A DNA stretch of 64,000 bases from Apostichopus japonicus (lineage: Eukaryota; Echinodermata; Holothuroidea; Aspidochirotida; Stichopodidae): positions 20,062,999 through 20,126,998 of the forward strand of contig NC_092565.1 of assembly GCF_037975245.1 (NCBI RefSeq), written 5' to 3'. Shown here piece after piece: positions 45,717 to 57,700 of the stretch (positions are counted from its first letter, which is position 1; the number at the start of each line of letters is the position of its first letter). The notes beneath the pieces are model-generated. The model made no database searches, had not been told where the DNA came from, and was given only the letters and a program-made list of their open reading frames with translations. The translations under genes were made by a program, and so were the position numbers.

Positions 45717-48700
45717 CTGTAATGGGGGAAAATGAAGGTTATAATGTATGTTATCAACAATGCATTTTTGTTGTTGTCACATTCAGCTCTTAATTGGAAG
45801 CTATCAATTTTTTATGGACAGCAAAAACTATTCATTGGGGGCATGGGAGAGTAATACACTATGAACGAGTGGGCGCCACAAGTCATGTCATCTTGACTAA
45901 ATTCCTCCATGCCGTGAGATATGAGAGTAAGCCATTCTTAAAATATTTTTAGGTATTAGTCAGAAGATCTAAAGAAACAAACTTTTTACTTCAGAGGTCT
46001 CTCTTATGAAAAAAGAAACATTAGGAAATAAAACCAACAATTTGGGTAACACTTCCTGGTGGAGACCAGGAAGGTCATTGGAAGAGGGGGGGGGGGGGTT
46101 AGGAGTGATTGGGCTGGGGCAGTGTTGTAGTGCTAAAGTGTCACCAATCTGTAAACCAGTTAGATTGGAGAGTGCAATAGTAGAGAGGCTCCAGGTAAGT
46201 AAAGAGCACAGTTAATTCACACATCCTATCCTTCAGGTGCAAGCTGCTTGTATCACCTTACACAGACCTGACAGGCAGGTGGAATCATGAATGGGTCATC
46301 TTTGGATTCTTTAAGGTTGACAACACTTACTCTGTTGCTGGAGCTGATTCATTGAAGGTTGTTGGTGCTTCTTGTATTTGTCGCTAAGGCTTAGAGAATC
46401 GATGTCAATGTTGACCTTAGAATCCGCCCATATAGTTCCCCCCTTCTGTGGGGGGGGAAAAAGAATTGAAAGATACCAAAATAAGAGCATGTACATCAAA
46501 AATAAAGGGGGAAAGAAACGAACAGAGAAAAGTCACTAAGTGGGCAACAATATTTTGTTTGTGTAAAGGGACATAGAGCCATTTATGGTCCTGTATTTTG
46601 AAATCGTTCTTTTTTCTTTTTCTTCTTATCCAGCAGAGTGACACATCTAAACTCATGAATTTTTGCAAAGAAATGAATGATTTCATGTGATTTCAAAGAT
46701 TTGGCACAATGACCAATTTCCATATAATAACTGTTCACATGGAGAGTGCTATTCAGATATTCAAATTTTTGGTGACAACTTCTTCCACACTGATACTTGT
46801 AGATGGAAATGCACACTGTACTTACATTAGTGTTGGAATGCTCATATCGAATTCAAAAATAACAAAAACTAAATGAGAAAGTTGCTTTTAATAGGCAAGA
46901 CAAAAATATTTGAAGAATGTTACAACAGTTTTCATTTCAAGTTGCAGGGTGGAGAGTTTACAATAAAATACCTTTGATTGTACAGTACTGGTACTTGTCT
47001 GTGTGGTTGGGGTAATGGGCAGGCCGGACATTGGCGCCATAGGTTGCATAGACATACCACCAGTAGGAGCCATGGGAACACCCCCCATCATCGGTGGCTG
47101 CATCGCCTGTAATAGAAAAACAAATTACATTGTTTACAAAAGTTACATAAATTTACACCTTGAGATCATGGAATCATCTCATGGCGTTTGGTACTTGAAA
47201 TGGATCATTCAACTATGTTATCATCATCGATAAACATTACTTGATGTTTCAATGAAGCTGACATGTGACTTACCTTTCCTATTATAAAAAAATAAATAAA
47301 TGAGTAAATGATTCCGAGGGGGGGGGTGTGGAAGGGTGGGGCAGGGGTGCGATGGGTTGATGATCCCTGTTTAAACAATAAGCAAGATACCCTGGTTTCT
47401 GAACGATGGCTACAACAAAGAAATATCGATACAGGGATCGCCACCAACTAAAGACTTGATAGATCAGTTGATAGAATTTGAATGGTTCGAATTCTTTTCT
47501 AGCCAAAAATTTCTTTCCTCTTCCCCTCCATCCCCAGACCCCCCCCCTCGAAAGGTATTTTGTTACCATAATGGCGGTGCACATTAACAGATAAATCACA
47601 TGACAAGCCTTCAGTCAAGTTCAGTGGTTACATAATTCCACTTCCTGCACAATCTATTTTTGTTGTTGTTGTTGTTATTGTTGTTGACATTTTTAAAGTG
47701 GTTGGTTAGTGGTAATGCACACTTACCATGAATGAGTTTTGACTGGTAAGGTCTACCATGGTTGGCGTATGCTGCGGTGAATAAATGATATGGTTAGTAC
47801 AGCATTGAAAGCATTAACAGAGCAGCAGGATCGTTATACAAGCACACACAATTAGTATGATGATATACCAGTTACTAATATGTAACAACTGGTACAGAAG
47901 TCACTTTGTTAATAATATTATCTCAAAGCATGTTAAGGAACATATAAAAGCATCTTAGCAACTGCAGAGAAGATCCATGCATTTCTTGTTTTTGTTTTTT
48001 AGTTGTTGTTAATTCCGAGCAAGTCGCTGATATTAAATGTCGTGTAAACGACACAATGCAACAGTAAGTAAAAGCAGAATCAACATTCCACTGACATGGA
48101 ACACTCGATCAGGGGAAAACGCGAAGCTTGACTCATAACTCTACAATCCAGAGGTTAAAAGGAATTTCATATGCCACTTGTAAAAATACCGTTTAAGACA
48201 ATTAAAGGTGTAATTACTGAGGACAGGGCTCATCCCCCCCCCTCTTCCCCTCCTCCCTAAACAGAGGAAGAAATGTTTTCAACATTCACAACAGTCTAGA
48301 ACATCAGATACCGCACATGCAGCAGCAGCCGATGATGAGGTTGTATGACAACGATATGAGACAGTGTTATGTCAAATATGCTGTACAATAGCTGTATGGA
48401 AATAAAACCACATAAACAGAAGATTGGTCGTTGGTGCAGATCAGGTATGTAACAAACGTCTGCTCCAAACTGAAATGTCTACATCCCTCAACCGATTCGT
48501 TACTTGATACCATAAACAATGTTGGCCTTTAGTTTGACTAGTCAAGTTCATTTTCAAGCAATGAAGTGAAACTGTGAAGTTATAAAGGTTTTAGTGTTTA
48601 CATGGTATTAATACTAACATGGAAGAAAAGGTGATGAAATGTTGGGGATCATTAGTTTATTTTAATGATATGTCAAGGGGGGGGGGGGGTAATTCAATCA

Positions 48701-51700
48701 ATTGCAGTTCAGTTGGCTTGGCTGCTTTAAGGTGACCAATTTTAGTAATTAAGTGAAAAACAAAATAGTAACTTTTGAAGAAAAGCAAACCTATGACTAC
48801 TTTGATAAAGCAAAAGGTAATCAACTTACAGTTATTAAAAAAAAGGAGGAGGGGAGGGGGAGACACACATGGCTGTGAGGCAGACATTCCCAAGACATCC
48901 CTTATCTCTGTGCCCCCTCCCCCCCCCCAAGGAAAATGAGTAGAAAATGGAGAATGTTACATCACATTACTCCAGGAGCTGAAGCAGGTGTGAAAGGTTT
49001 CATGGAAGTGGGAAAGGTAAACTCACATGAAAATGATGGTGCAAGGAATTGTTATGATTATTTGGAAATAAATCCAACACCATAAGCAGTGTCCAATCAA
49101 AAGGTACAATGACTAGGAATGAGCAGTATCACTTGTAGTTGAAATGTTATTTGCATTAACTTAGTGAAAGGGTGTGAAAGAGGAGGGGAAAAAATCCTTG
49201 AATGCAACATGCCTAAAATGACCAATCACAGGAAGAAATACAAGACAAATTCAACAAACAACTGCCATATTGACATGAGTAAGAAATGTGTCTCACCCTT
49301 TCAAGAGAAACTTGAATTAACAATACTTAATAACCAGATGCCAAATATGAATTTTCTTTCATGGAAAGGAGCAAATATGATTTTAAGAAATTAGGATAAA
49401 AGAAAAAGAAATTTGGGAAAATAAAAGAATTCAGAAAAGAAAAACAGAATGCTGAGGGACCTTCAAAGTTCAACATGCACAAACAGTGAGGAACTAATAA
49501 AAGGTCCTTTAATATCCTACCACCAGGCACCGTGTCGATGTTAATAGTTGTTGCAGCTGCTAAATCCCCTACAACAAGGCCGAATCAATATGAAACAATA
49601 GGGATTATCTCCACAGACCAGTTGTACCCCTACTGTGTGAAACTGTGAAGCACTAAGGTTGAACTAGCACAGCTAGGCTGTAGCCCCCACAATATCCGAC
49701 CTTTGACACAGTGCCTAAACTGCTTGTGTTGAACCACTGTTCAGATTGACAGCACTCAACAACGAGAGAAATAGTATTTGACACTGTCACACAAAAGGGT
49801 TCTTTAGAGAGGTGAACATGGTACCGAACACTTGGCCACTTAAAATCTGAAAATTTTACAGCCCCAAAACTTCCTTGAGGAATACAGTAGTCAGTGTCAC
49901 CCAACAACCTGGGAAGCAAAAACAGTCACATGCAGTAAATACTGGGAGAATTGGGGAAAAGAGAAATGGAGACCATGAACACCGAAAATTTCCCAACAAA
50001 AGCATGATGCATACTAGGTGTTAATCATACCACAGGGTAAATTGGCACTGTTTGTACAGTTTGTGCGTTCCTGTTCCAGTCGGGAGTTCCATCTAGGGGG
50101 TTAATAGGGACGTAACTCATGTCCGTAATGGAAGACGGCTTGCAATGTAAAGAGACAAGAATGATTGGGTGAAAAAAGTATCAAAAATCTGTACAAATTT
50201 CCTTCAATGTCGGCCTCCACCATTTTAGCCACAAACACAAACATTATACGAGAATTTAAAAGATGAAAAACAAACAGAAGGAGACCATATTTTTTCTTTC
50301 CTTCTTCTGAGAGGTTCAAACACACTGTACATGCATTTCTAAGACACTATATCAGATAAAAGCCACACATGTGTCAAAAAGCTTAAAAATGCATGCATGC
50401 ATTGTTTTTTTCCATACACATATTCTTCTTGAATGAGTCAACACTACAGTACACAAAAGTGACAGAGATGTCAAAACCAAGCTGTTAACATTCAAACAGA
50501 CCAACCAGTTGCAAGGCAATCAAAATGTTATGAATAGGACTTCATAAAATTGTCATAATAACATCCACTTTGCATGCAACAAATAACAAACTCCCAGAAT
50601 TACCATTAGAAGCTTTCTGATCTACGACACCATGCATATAGCTTTAGATAGTAACCATGTGTAAGGATAAACCTGAGGTTTACTGTTTCTTTTCCTATGT
50701 TTGTTCATGTTCAGATGTGGTATTCCGACTATAGTATTATGTTTATTATGATGAGTTTATTGAATGCAATACACAGACATAAACAAGCCTAGAAGTTCAG
50801 TTTTTGGTCACTGGATAAAAAATGCCACTGCATAAAAATTTAAAAAAAAAACTACTTGCTAAAATCGAATTCCTGCTGGCACTTTTATTGAATTACTACA
50901 AAAGCAATATGTGTCTAGTGTCTACTGGCCGAAACATGCCAGTGCTTTACTGTGCTACTGGCAAACAGCCAAATTCACTGGCATTTTGGCCTTTAAATAG
51001 CCTGAATTTCTAGGTCTGATAGATATCTGATCCACAGCTACTCCTAACGTTGAAGTAATGCATCATTTCGTAAGTAACTGTAAAGGTCAGAACACAAACA
51101 GTTCGGCAAATATTCTGTCTATACAATGCAGGCAGCAACTGACCAATGAGAAAGCCATATCAATGTTTTCAAAATACAAAGTGAAATGAACTTTTCACGA
51201 TCGTCTGCTAAAATGTACAATTTTTACACAAAGTTGTACTTGCCCGGGATTCAACACGCTATGCGTGGCAAATCAAAGGCTAGGTGTAATCTCCTCATAA
51301 GGTATTTGTGTTAGGCTACCATTTCACAAGAAGAGTTGAATTGACCACTGTACACTTGATATGTTGGTAATGTGTGTAACTTCTGAAAACCACTTTGAAC
51401 TTCTAGACTGCTAGAAGAATCTTAATAATATGGTAAGGAATCCAATAGAACTTTAGGAATTCAAAATGAGTAAGTTGTGGATGGTCTAACATCACATCAT
51501 CAGAAATATGGGACATTGTATCTAACTTGTGGGTTTTTGTAAGTCTTCTTTTGGTATTGCGAGCTTAAAGAATAACAATACAGCATTTCAGGCACAAGTC
51601 ATTGTTACTATTTGAGAGGCTCACGCAGAGGCTCGAGAGCTGTAATATCAAACACTTTTTTTGTGCAGTAGTCAGTACTACCCACAGAGAGCCTGAAATA

Positions 51701-54700
51701 ATGCAAGCATTGTCAGATCCAGGATTTTTTTTTATAGGAGGTGGTGTGGCCCAGGGGTCGAAGAAACCGACTACCCCCCCGACATATAGGGGGTTCTGTC
51801 AGCATCCTCCCACAGAAAAGAACAAATTAAATTGTTGCTGATGAATTGTTGCTTTTGAACCATCGTGTGAAAAGTGAAAAGGGTGTTTACATTCCCAACA
51901 CCAGCTTGATCCATACCTGCTTGTGTATACTTGCCCTTCATGCCAATGGGGGGAGGGGGGTGGTACCAACTTGACCCCACACACTGGCTATACTAGTCAT
52001 GCTCTTCTCAATCATTCTACAATATAGGGGAAAAAAAGGGGGAAGGGGTATTTGCTTCCAAACATGCATTCAATCAGATGAATAAAGCTGGACATTGATG
52101 GTTTATATTTAACCAGAGAGGACAATTCCAGAGACCTACCATGAACACACTAAATGTCGGAGTAGGGCGCATTGTAAACTGATGGTCAGTGAGGAAAGAG
52201 CAAGAGAAAACACAGGTCAAAAGCAGATAGAGACAAGGAACCAAAAAACAATCAGTCAAATATGTGATATCGTTTATTTTTGGTGTAGGAGAATGTGTCG
52301 TATTTAATATCTAGACATGTTCTAGAAGAGTGAATGAGTCTATAAGCTAGTGTATTGCAAACTTCAAAGGTCCCAGTAAACCTACTCAAGGAAAGTAAGA
52401 ATATCATTCTTTTATCCAAATAAATAGGGGAACGCTGATAAATTTGCGATTCTGTACTAACTAAAATGGACATAAAGACATTGCTTGGCACCACAGAGCA
52501 TACCAGGTGCTACTTTTCTTTGTTTGTGAAATTGCATCATTAGTCTTGTTACACACTGAACACACTGAAAGCAATGAGCAATTAAATATGGAACACTTAG
52601 CACAATTCCCTACCACCAGCAACTGGTTCATAAAAGTGAATCGTTAATGTCTGATATCTCATTGTACTTCACGGAACAGGCAAAATACTATTTTCGATAG
52701 TATCTACGAAATCAAATTCATAAAGCCCCAAGACTACTCCACAAATTGAGAACAATGATTTTATTCCCTGTTCAATATGAATGTTATAAAATAGTCAAAT
52801 TCTCTACCAAGTTATTGCCAATCTGTCTGGCTACTTGACCATAGTTAAAGAACGACTTCTGCCTAGAGTTTTCATATGCAAATTAGGACGAGCCAGTTCA
52901 GCTATGGCAGTATTGTAGGCCTACACCTGTCTCCTTAAAAGTTGTTTCGAATTATAAATTTACCAAGGTGCAATGCATCTGTTGTTATAAACCTGATCGA
53001 CCAGTCTTGTATGTTATTATGTTACGGTACAGATGGACGTATACCACATTTCGAACCAAAAACCGACTGTTGAAATATCAAACTTGTTCAAGGTAGGTAT
53101 CGTTAATGCCTCAAAACAATTTTCAAACCTGTTGATTCAATGTGTTGGCAAACCATAACTGACGCACAGATGCAAACAGCCTATTGCAATGACCAAATGT
53201 TAGTTTATGCCATATTCTGACCATGTTATTTTCTTATAACATGTCCTGCATAATACCTTGGTGAAAGCAGCATCTTGTTTATTCTTTTTATATCAGACTT
53301 CAATTTTTTTTCAAATTTTGGAAAAAACCTTCTCCCCACACCCCCAACTGTTCCATCTCACCACCACTCCTCTAGTGGACACAGAGTGAGACAATACCTT
53401 TTTTGTTCTTCAATCCGATCAAAGTAATATTCTGAAAGCAACAGGTTAATTTGAAAAAAAGACAGCAAAATTAAAAGATGCTTTGGATTAAGAAAAAAGT
53501 TTAGTACTGAGTGAATAAAAAAAAATTAAAAAAAGTAAGGCCATTAGGAAATGTTAGTAGAGATGGCAGAACAGTTGAATGAAACATGCACAGCAATTAA
53601 AAGAAAAAAATACATGTCTGAGAGAAAAACTGCTTAATTGACAAAATAATGCAAGCAGTCTCTTGGATTTTGTATTGTTATTTTAGTTGTAAATCACTTC
53701 TGAATTAATCTAGGATTGAAAATGATCATTACTCTTCATGAAAGTGTGCTCGCTCCCAATCGCACAGTTTTGTCTGGCTAGCTGAAAGATAATAATTAAC
53801 ACTTACCTGCTCTGATGTCGTCTGTGAATTTACTCCTTGCACAAAAAGGCTATGTAGGCTTGTTAACCCTTAAGGCATATTTTTTATCTTCACTAGTTGA
53901 GAATACAGATGGCCTTTCCTATTTTTTCCCCAAAACTTATCACAACTATCCACAGAAAGTCACTGTACTGCAAGCTTACCGACTACAGAGCTTTAAGAGG
54001 ATGTCAGTATTGGCTCCAAATATATGCTAGACAGTCAAATAACGGTCACTAACATTAAAATGTCAACAAGAATTTGTACAGCCTTGTTTCCAAGGCAGTT
54101 TTTTTTAAATAATTGATATATTTTATTTTCCAATTTAACACTCTACCAATCATCTAGGTAATTGGATAGGATAGTTCTTTTTGAAACATTTGAGCAAGTC
54201 TTTGGGCTGGCTTAAAAACCTGATATAACGTCAATACCAATCACCTCCAATGCTACTTTCTGTCTTTTGAACTGGCATAGTTTTTGTACCGGTCATAGAG
54301 GGCGCACAGCATTAAAAGGTTTCCGGGACATTCTAGGCACGGTAGATTAGGTGCTAAGGTCGTGGGAAGACAGGTAAGCAAGGAACGAAGTAAAATTTTG
54401 TCTAACAAATGTTCTCCTGACGAGTGGAGGACGAAAGCTTACCTGTGAAGGCTGAATGGGCTGCATAATCTGCTGCTGGGGCTGCATGAGGTTGCCACTG
54501 GGGGGAATCGAAGCCATCATCTGCGGCTGTAATGGTGGTGCTTGTGAAAGGAGGGACATGTTACTATTCAAAGACGTCACAGATACCGTCTGGCTCTGTT
54601 GTGTTACCATAGTGCTAAACGAGGAATTGCTCTGAAAATCACCAAAGCCACTTTCTAGAGTTCTATGGGAGAGAGCAAAAAAAATTGGAAAGTTTAATAT

Positions 54701-57700
54701 TGAAGAATTTGAATCCAAATGCGTCAATGTCCATGAAACACAAAGACAAAGAGAACCGGCACTGTTCTGTGGACATATGCCTTCGTGTGACGATTAATGA
54801 TGATGAGAAGGGGAGGTGAGGGTGGGCAACTCGGAGGGAAGGAAAGAAAGAAACTACCAACTGTCTTTAGTGTTTAAGCTAAGCCAAGTGAACCCCAATG
54901 GTTAGGGAGACCGCACATGGGCTCATTTAATTGGATGGTATTTCTGACGCTACTAGCTCAACACTGGCTAATCTAAAGTCTCCTGTTTTGTTTGTCAGGA
55001 CGTTTCTAGGCTAAGAGTTGAAAAACCAAGTTTCAGCTATGTTTACGAAAATTGCTCCCTTGAAAAGGCCTACACCAGTATACTACACCAGTAACTGTTT
55101 AAAAAAAATTGTTTTCATATTTAAAAATCCCAATCCAACCACAACTATTTCTGACCATAAAATCCACCGATGGTTGTCAGCCATATTGAAGAAAAGGTGC
55201 ATACTTTGTGTAAGACATGTAAGGTAAGTATGAAGTAAACATCTTTACATATACATATATATATTTATATATATTTTTTTTACAAATAAGTTCAAAGAAG
55301 TGTCCATACCCTGAATTTTGACTGCTCATTTGGTTGCTAGACTGAAAGTTAGCAAAGTCTGCTTGAGCAGGAGCAGCGACTGCTGGGGGCGGGGCTTCCG
55401 TTCCTGCCCTAGGGTTAAAGTCATCAAGGCTGTTATTGGCTGAAGAGAAATCTGCAAAAGCTTCTTGATTACCTGTTGGAATGCTAATGAGATCACTTCC
55501 GTTGGACTGAGTCTGAAATGGAATATAAGATTTCAATTTGAAAGTGGCTGATATCACATCCATGTCTTGCTAAATTTATGATATGTTAGAAATCCCAACA
55601 GACAATTCCCAATTTTGCTTTTTTTTTTAACATTACACACTTTCTGTTCTAAAAATTAAAGGCAAGAACAGAATATTCAAACCGCCTTGCAAGTGGTTAT
55701 AATATATTCACGCCTTACTTTGCAAATAGTACTAAAGACGCAAGGCAGTAGAATTATAACTAGGTCATTTTGTGACCAAATTATAGATCTTGATTCATAT
55801 TTAAATATCAGTACTTAAAAAATGTTTATTTTTGGCAAAACTATCTTTATTAAAGTAAACCATGAACAGGGAACTGAGAACAGAGAAAAAGTTGACATTA
55901 GTTTTGAAAAGAGCAAAGGTATCAATGGCTAGAATGGGATAGCTAAAAATTGTTCTTAAAATGTTAGAGAAATGCTACAAATATTGAACACTCACAACGT
56001 AAGCACACTACTAGTGCAGTAAATACATCGCACTGAAAATGCGAATAATTAACACAAACACAACAAGGGTGTAGAATGATCATACATCATAAAAGGTTGA
56101 GTCTGTGACTATATATGATATCAATGGTCCTATTATACATGGCCCTAGGCTTGTTTGCCCAGGTATAAGTAGCTCAGTGGTTAACGCCGGTGCCTTTCAA
56201 TCATAAGGTCCCGAGTTCGAGTCACTCCAAGATTAATGTATGTCATCCAGTTACAGAGTTGTCGACAATTGACAATTCATAATCATGGACGTTACATATG
56301 AATCTAAGAGACTGACTTCGGTCAGCTTTGATAAGCCAATGAGGCTTCTTCGCGAGTTCCTGCTTGCAGGAGGATCTAAAATACATACATACATACATAC
56401 AACATACATACATACATACATAAGTATCCTTTACAGTCAGTTTTACGCATTAATATATCATGAAGCTTGTCCGCATCACTCCACCTCCAAAATAAAGAGA
56501 CACCCAAACTCACTGGTTTGTTTCCGTTACTATCGACGGAGTAAGTAGCAGCCGCGCCGAGGTCCACCTTCTTGCTGGATCGTACCTTCCTCTTCGTCTT
56601 CCGCTCCGTTCTGGTTGTGGAGGTGAAGGTCTCCTCATCCTCCTCCTCGTCCTTAAATTCAACTTTGCCCTTCCTCGGAGGAGTGAAAGAGTCCTCGCCA
56701 TCCTGCTCTTCACTAGAGGAGAGACGGGAGGGAGATGGACGATTGATGCAAACGGTTAGCGACTTTGATTACTCTCAGTCACATATCTGACAAACTTTTG
56801 CTTTCCTTTTTACGAATGGTTTTCAGAAAACAAATAGCGCAAATGAAGGGTTGATTCTTAATGGTGTCATTGGTGTGGTTAAACTTGTATGTTTATTTGC
56901 AAACGATCCAAAATACTGCTTAGAAGAGTGACGAAATCATCCAAAAATATGGTATCATTGAATGCAAATGAATTCAAAACTCGGCAGCTTGCTATAGTGA
57001 TTTATTCTAATCCATAAATGTCCTGCAGCTGTGACGTTCACTGGCCTTTGACCCTTGTACTGCAAGTAGATTGACACGTCTAAAGTACTCATCATGTACT
57101 GTATACACACATAAATTTATGTTTGATTCTCTTCCTGTTTAACCAGACGAAAATCTGAGAACTATTATAACCATTGCTTGCTGGAAAGGATCTTATCTGG
57201 GAACTATAAACTTAGAGCTCTGATTTTTGTAGAACTGAAAACTCTCTTGTATTTCAAACCTTTATGGGTGTACCTTTTGCCTCTAGTTGTTCTTTTTCGT
57301 TCCTAACTCGTTTTTGCTTGTTGCATTGTTCCATTTGTAATAACATTTTTTAATTGTAAATCAATAGCCCCAAGGCATAGAATATAGTTTTCTGATTCCA
57401 TGAAGTGGTTAACTTGAAAAAGTATCATATTTCACATGCTAAATAGCAGGCAAAAATGATTTCTACCCAATGACAGAACCAAAAACTTACTGGTATTGTT
57501 ATTTTCAAATGCAAATAAAAATACTGGCAACAACTTCCTGACAGCCTGTAACATAAATTCACCAATAACACAAAAGAGAATATGGTGTGTGCATATGTGT
57601 GTGTAGACACACTCTTTATGGCATTGTAAATATGCAGTATTGTTTCGAGAGCAGAAATAAAAGATTTTCTTGGCTGTTCAAATAATGAGTTCTATTAGTT

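Noticed and set aside
45430-45735. His/Leu-rich plus-strand frame of about 100 codons
   Set aside because: Antisense shadow of the Met/Gln-rich last CLINT1 exon.
49022-49125. Open segment with a GTGAGT donor on the minus strand in a CLINT1 intron
   Set aside because: The hydrophobic translation (IGHCLWCWIYF) is unlike CLINT1, and it would leave phase 2 where phase 0 is needed.
49521-49559. Possible 39-nt CLINT1 exon (acceptor GGGGATTTAG, donor GTG|GTAGGA)
   Set aside because: In the phase its neighbours require (0) it reads QLQQLLTSTRCLV, which is not family-like; the more protein-like reading AATTINIDTVPG needs phase 1, which does not fit. Acceptor is weak.
53394-53430. Exon-like segment on the minus strand reading YYFDRIEEQK
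   Set aside because: Has a fair acceptor and a GTATTG donor, but its phases (1 in, 2 out) and 34-nt length cannot join the CLINT1 exons without a frame break.
56162-56230. Functional tRNA gene
   Set aside because: The A and B boxes are there, but the acceptor stem is degraded in this copy and the sequence continues into a repeated body with a microsatellite tail, so it is a SINE head.
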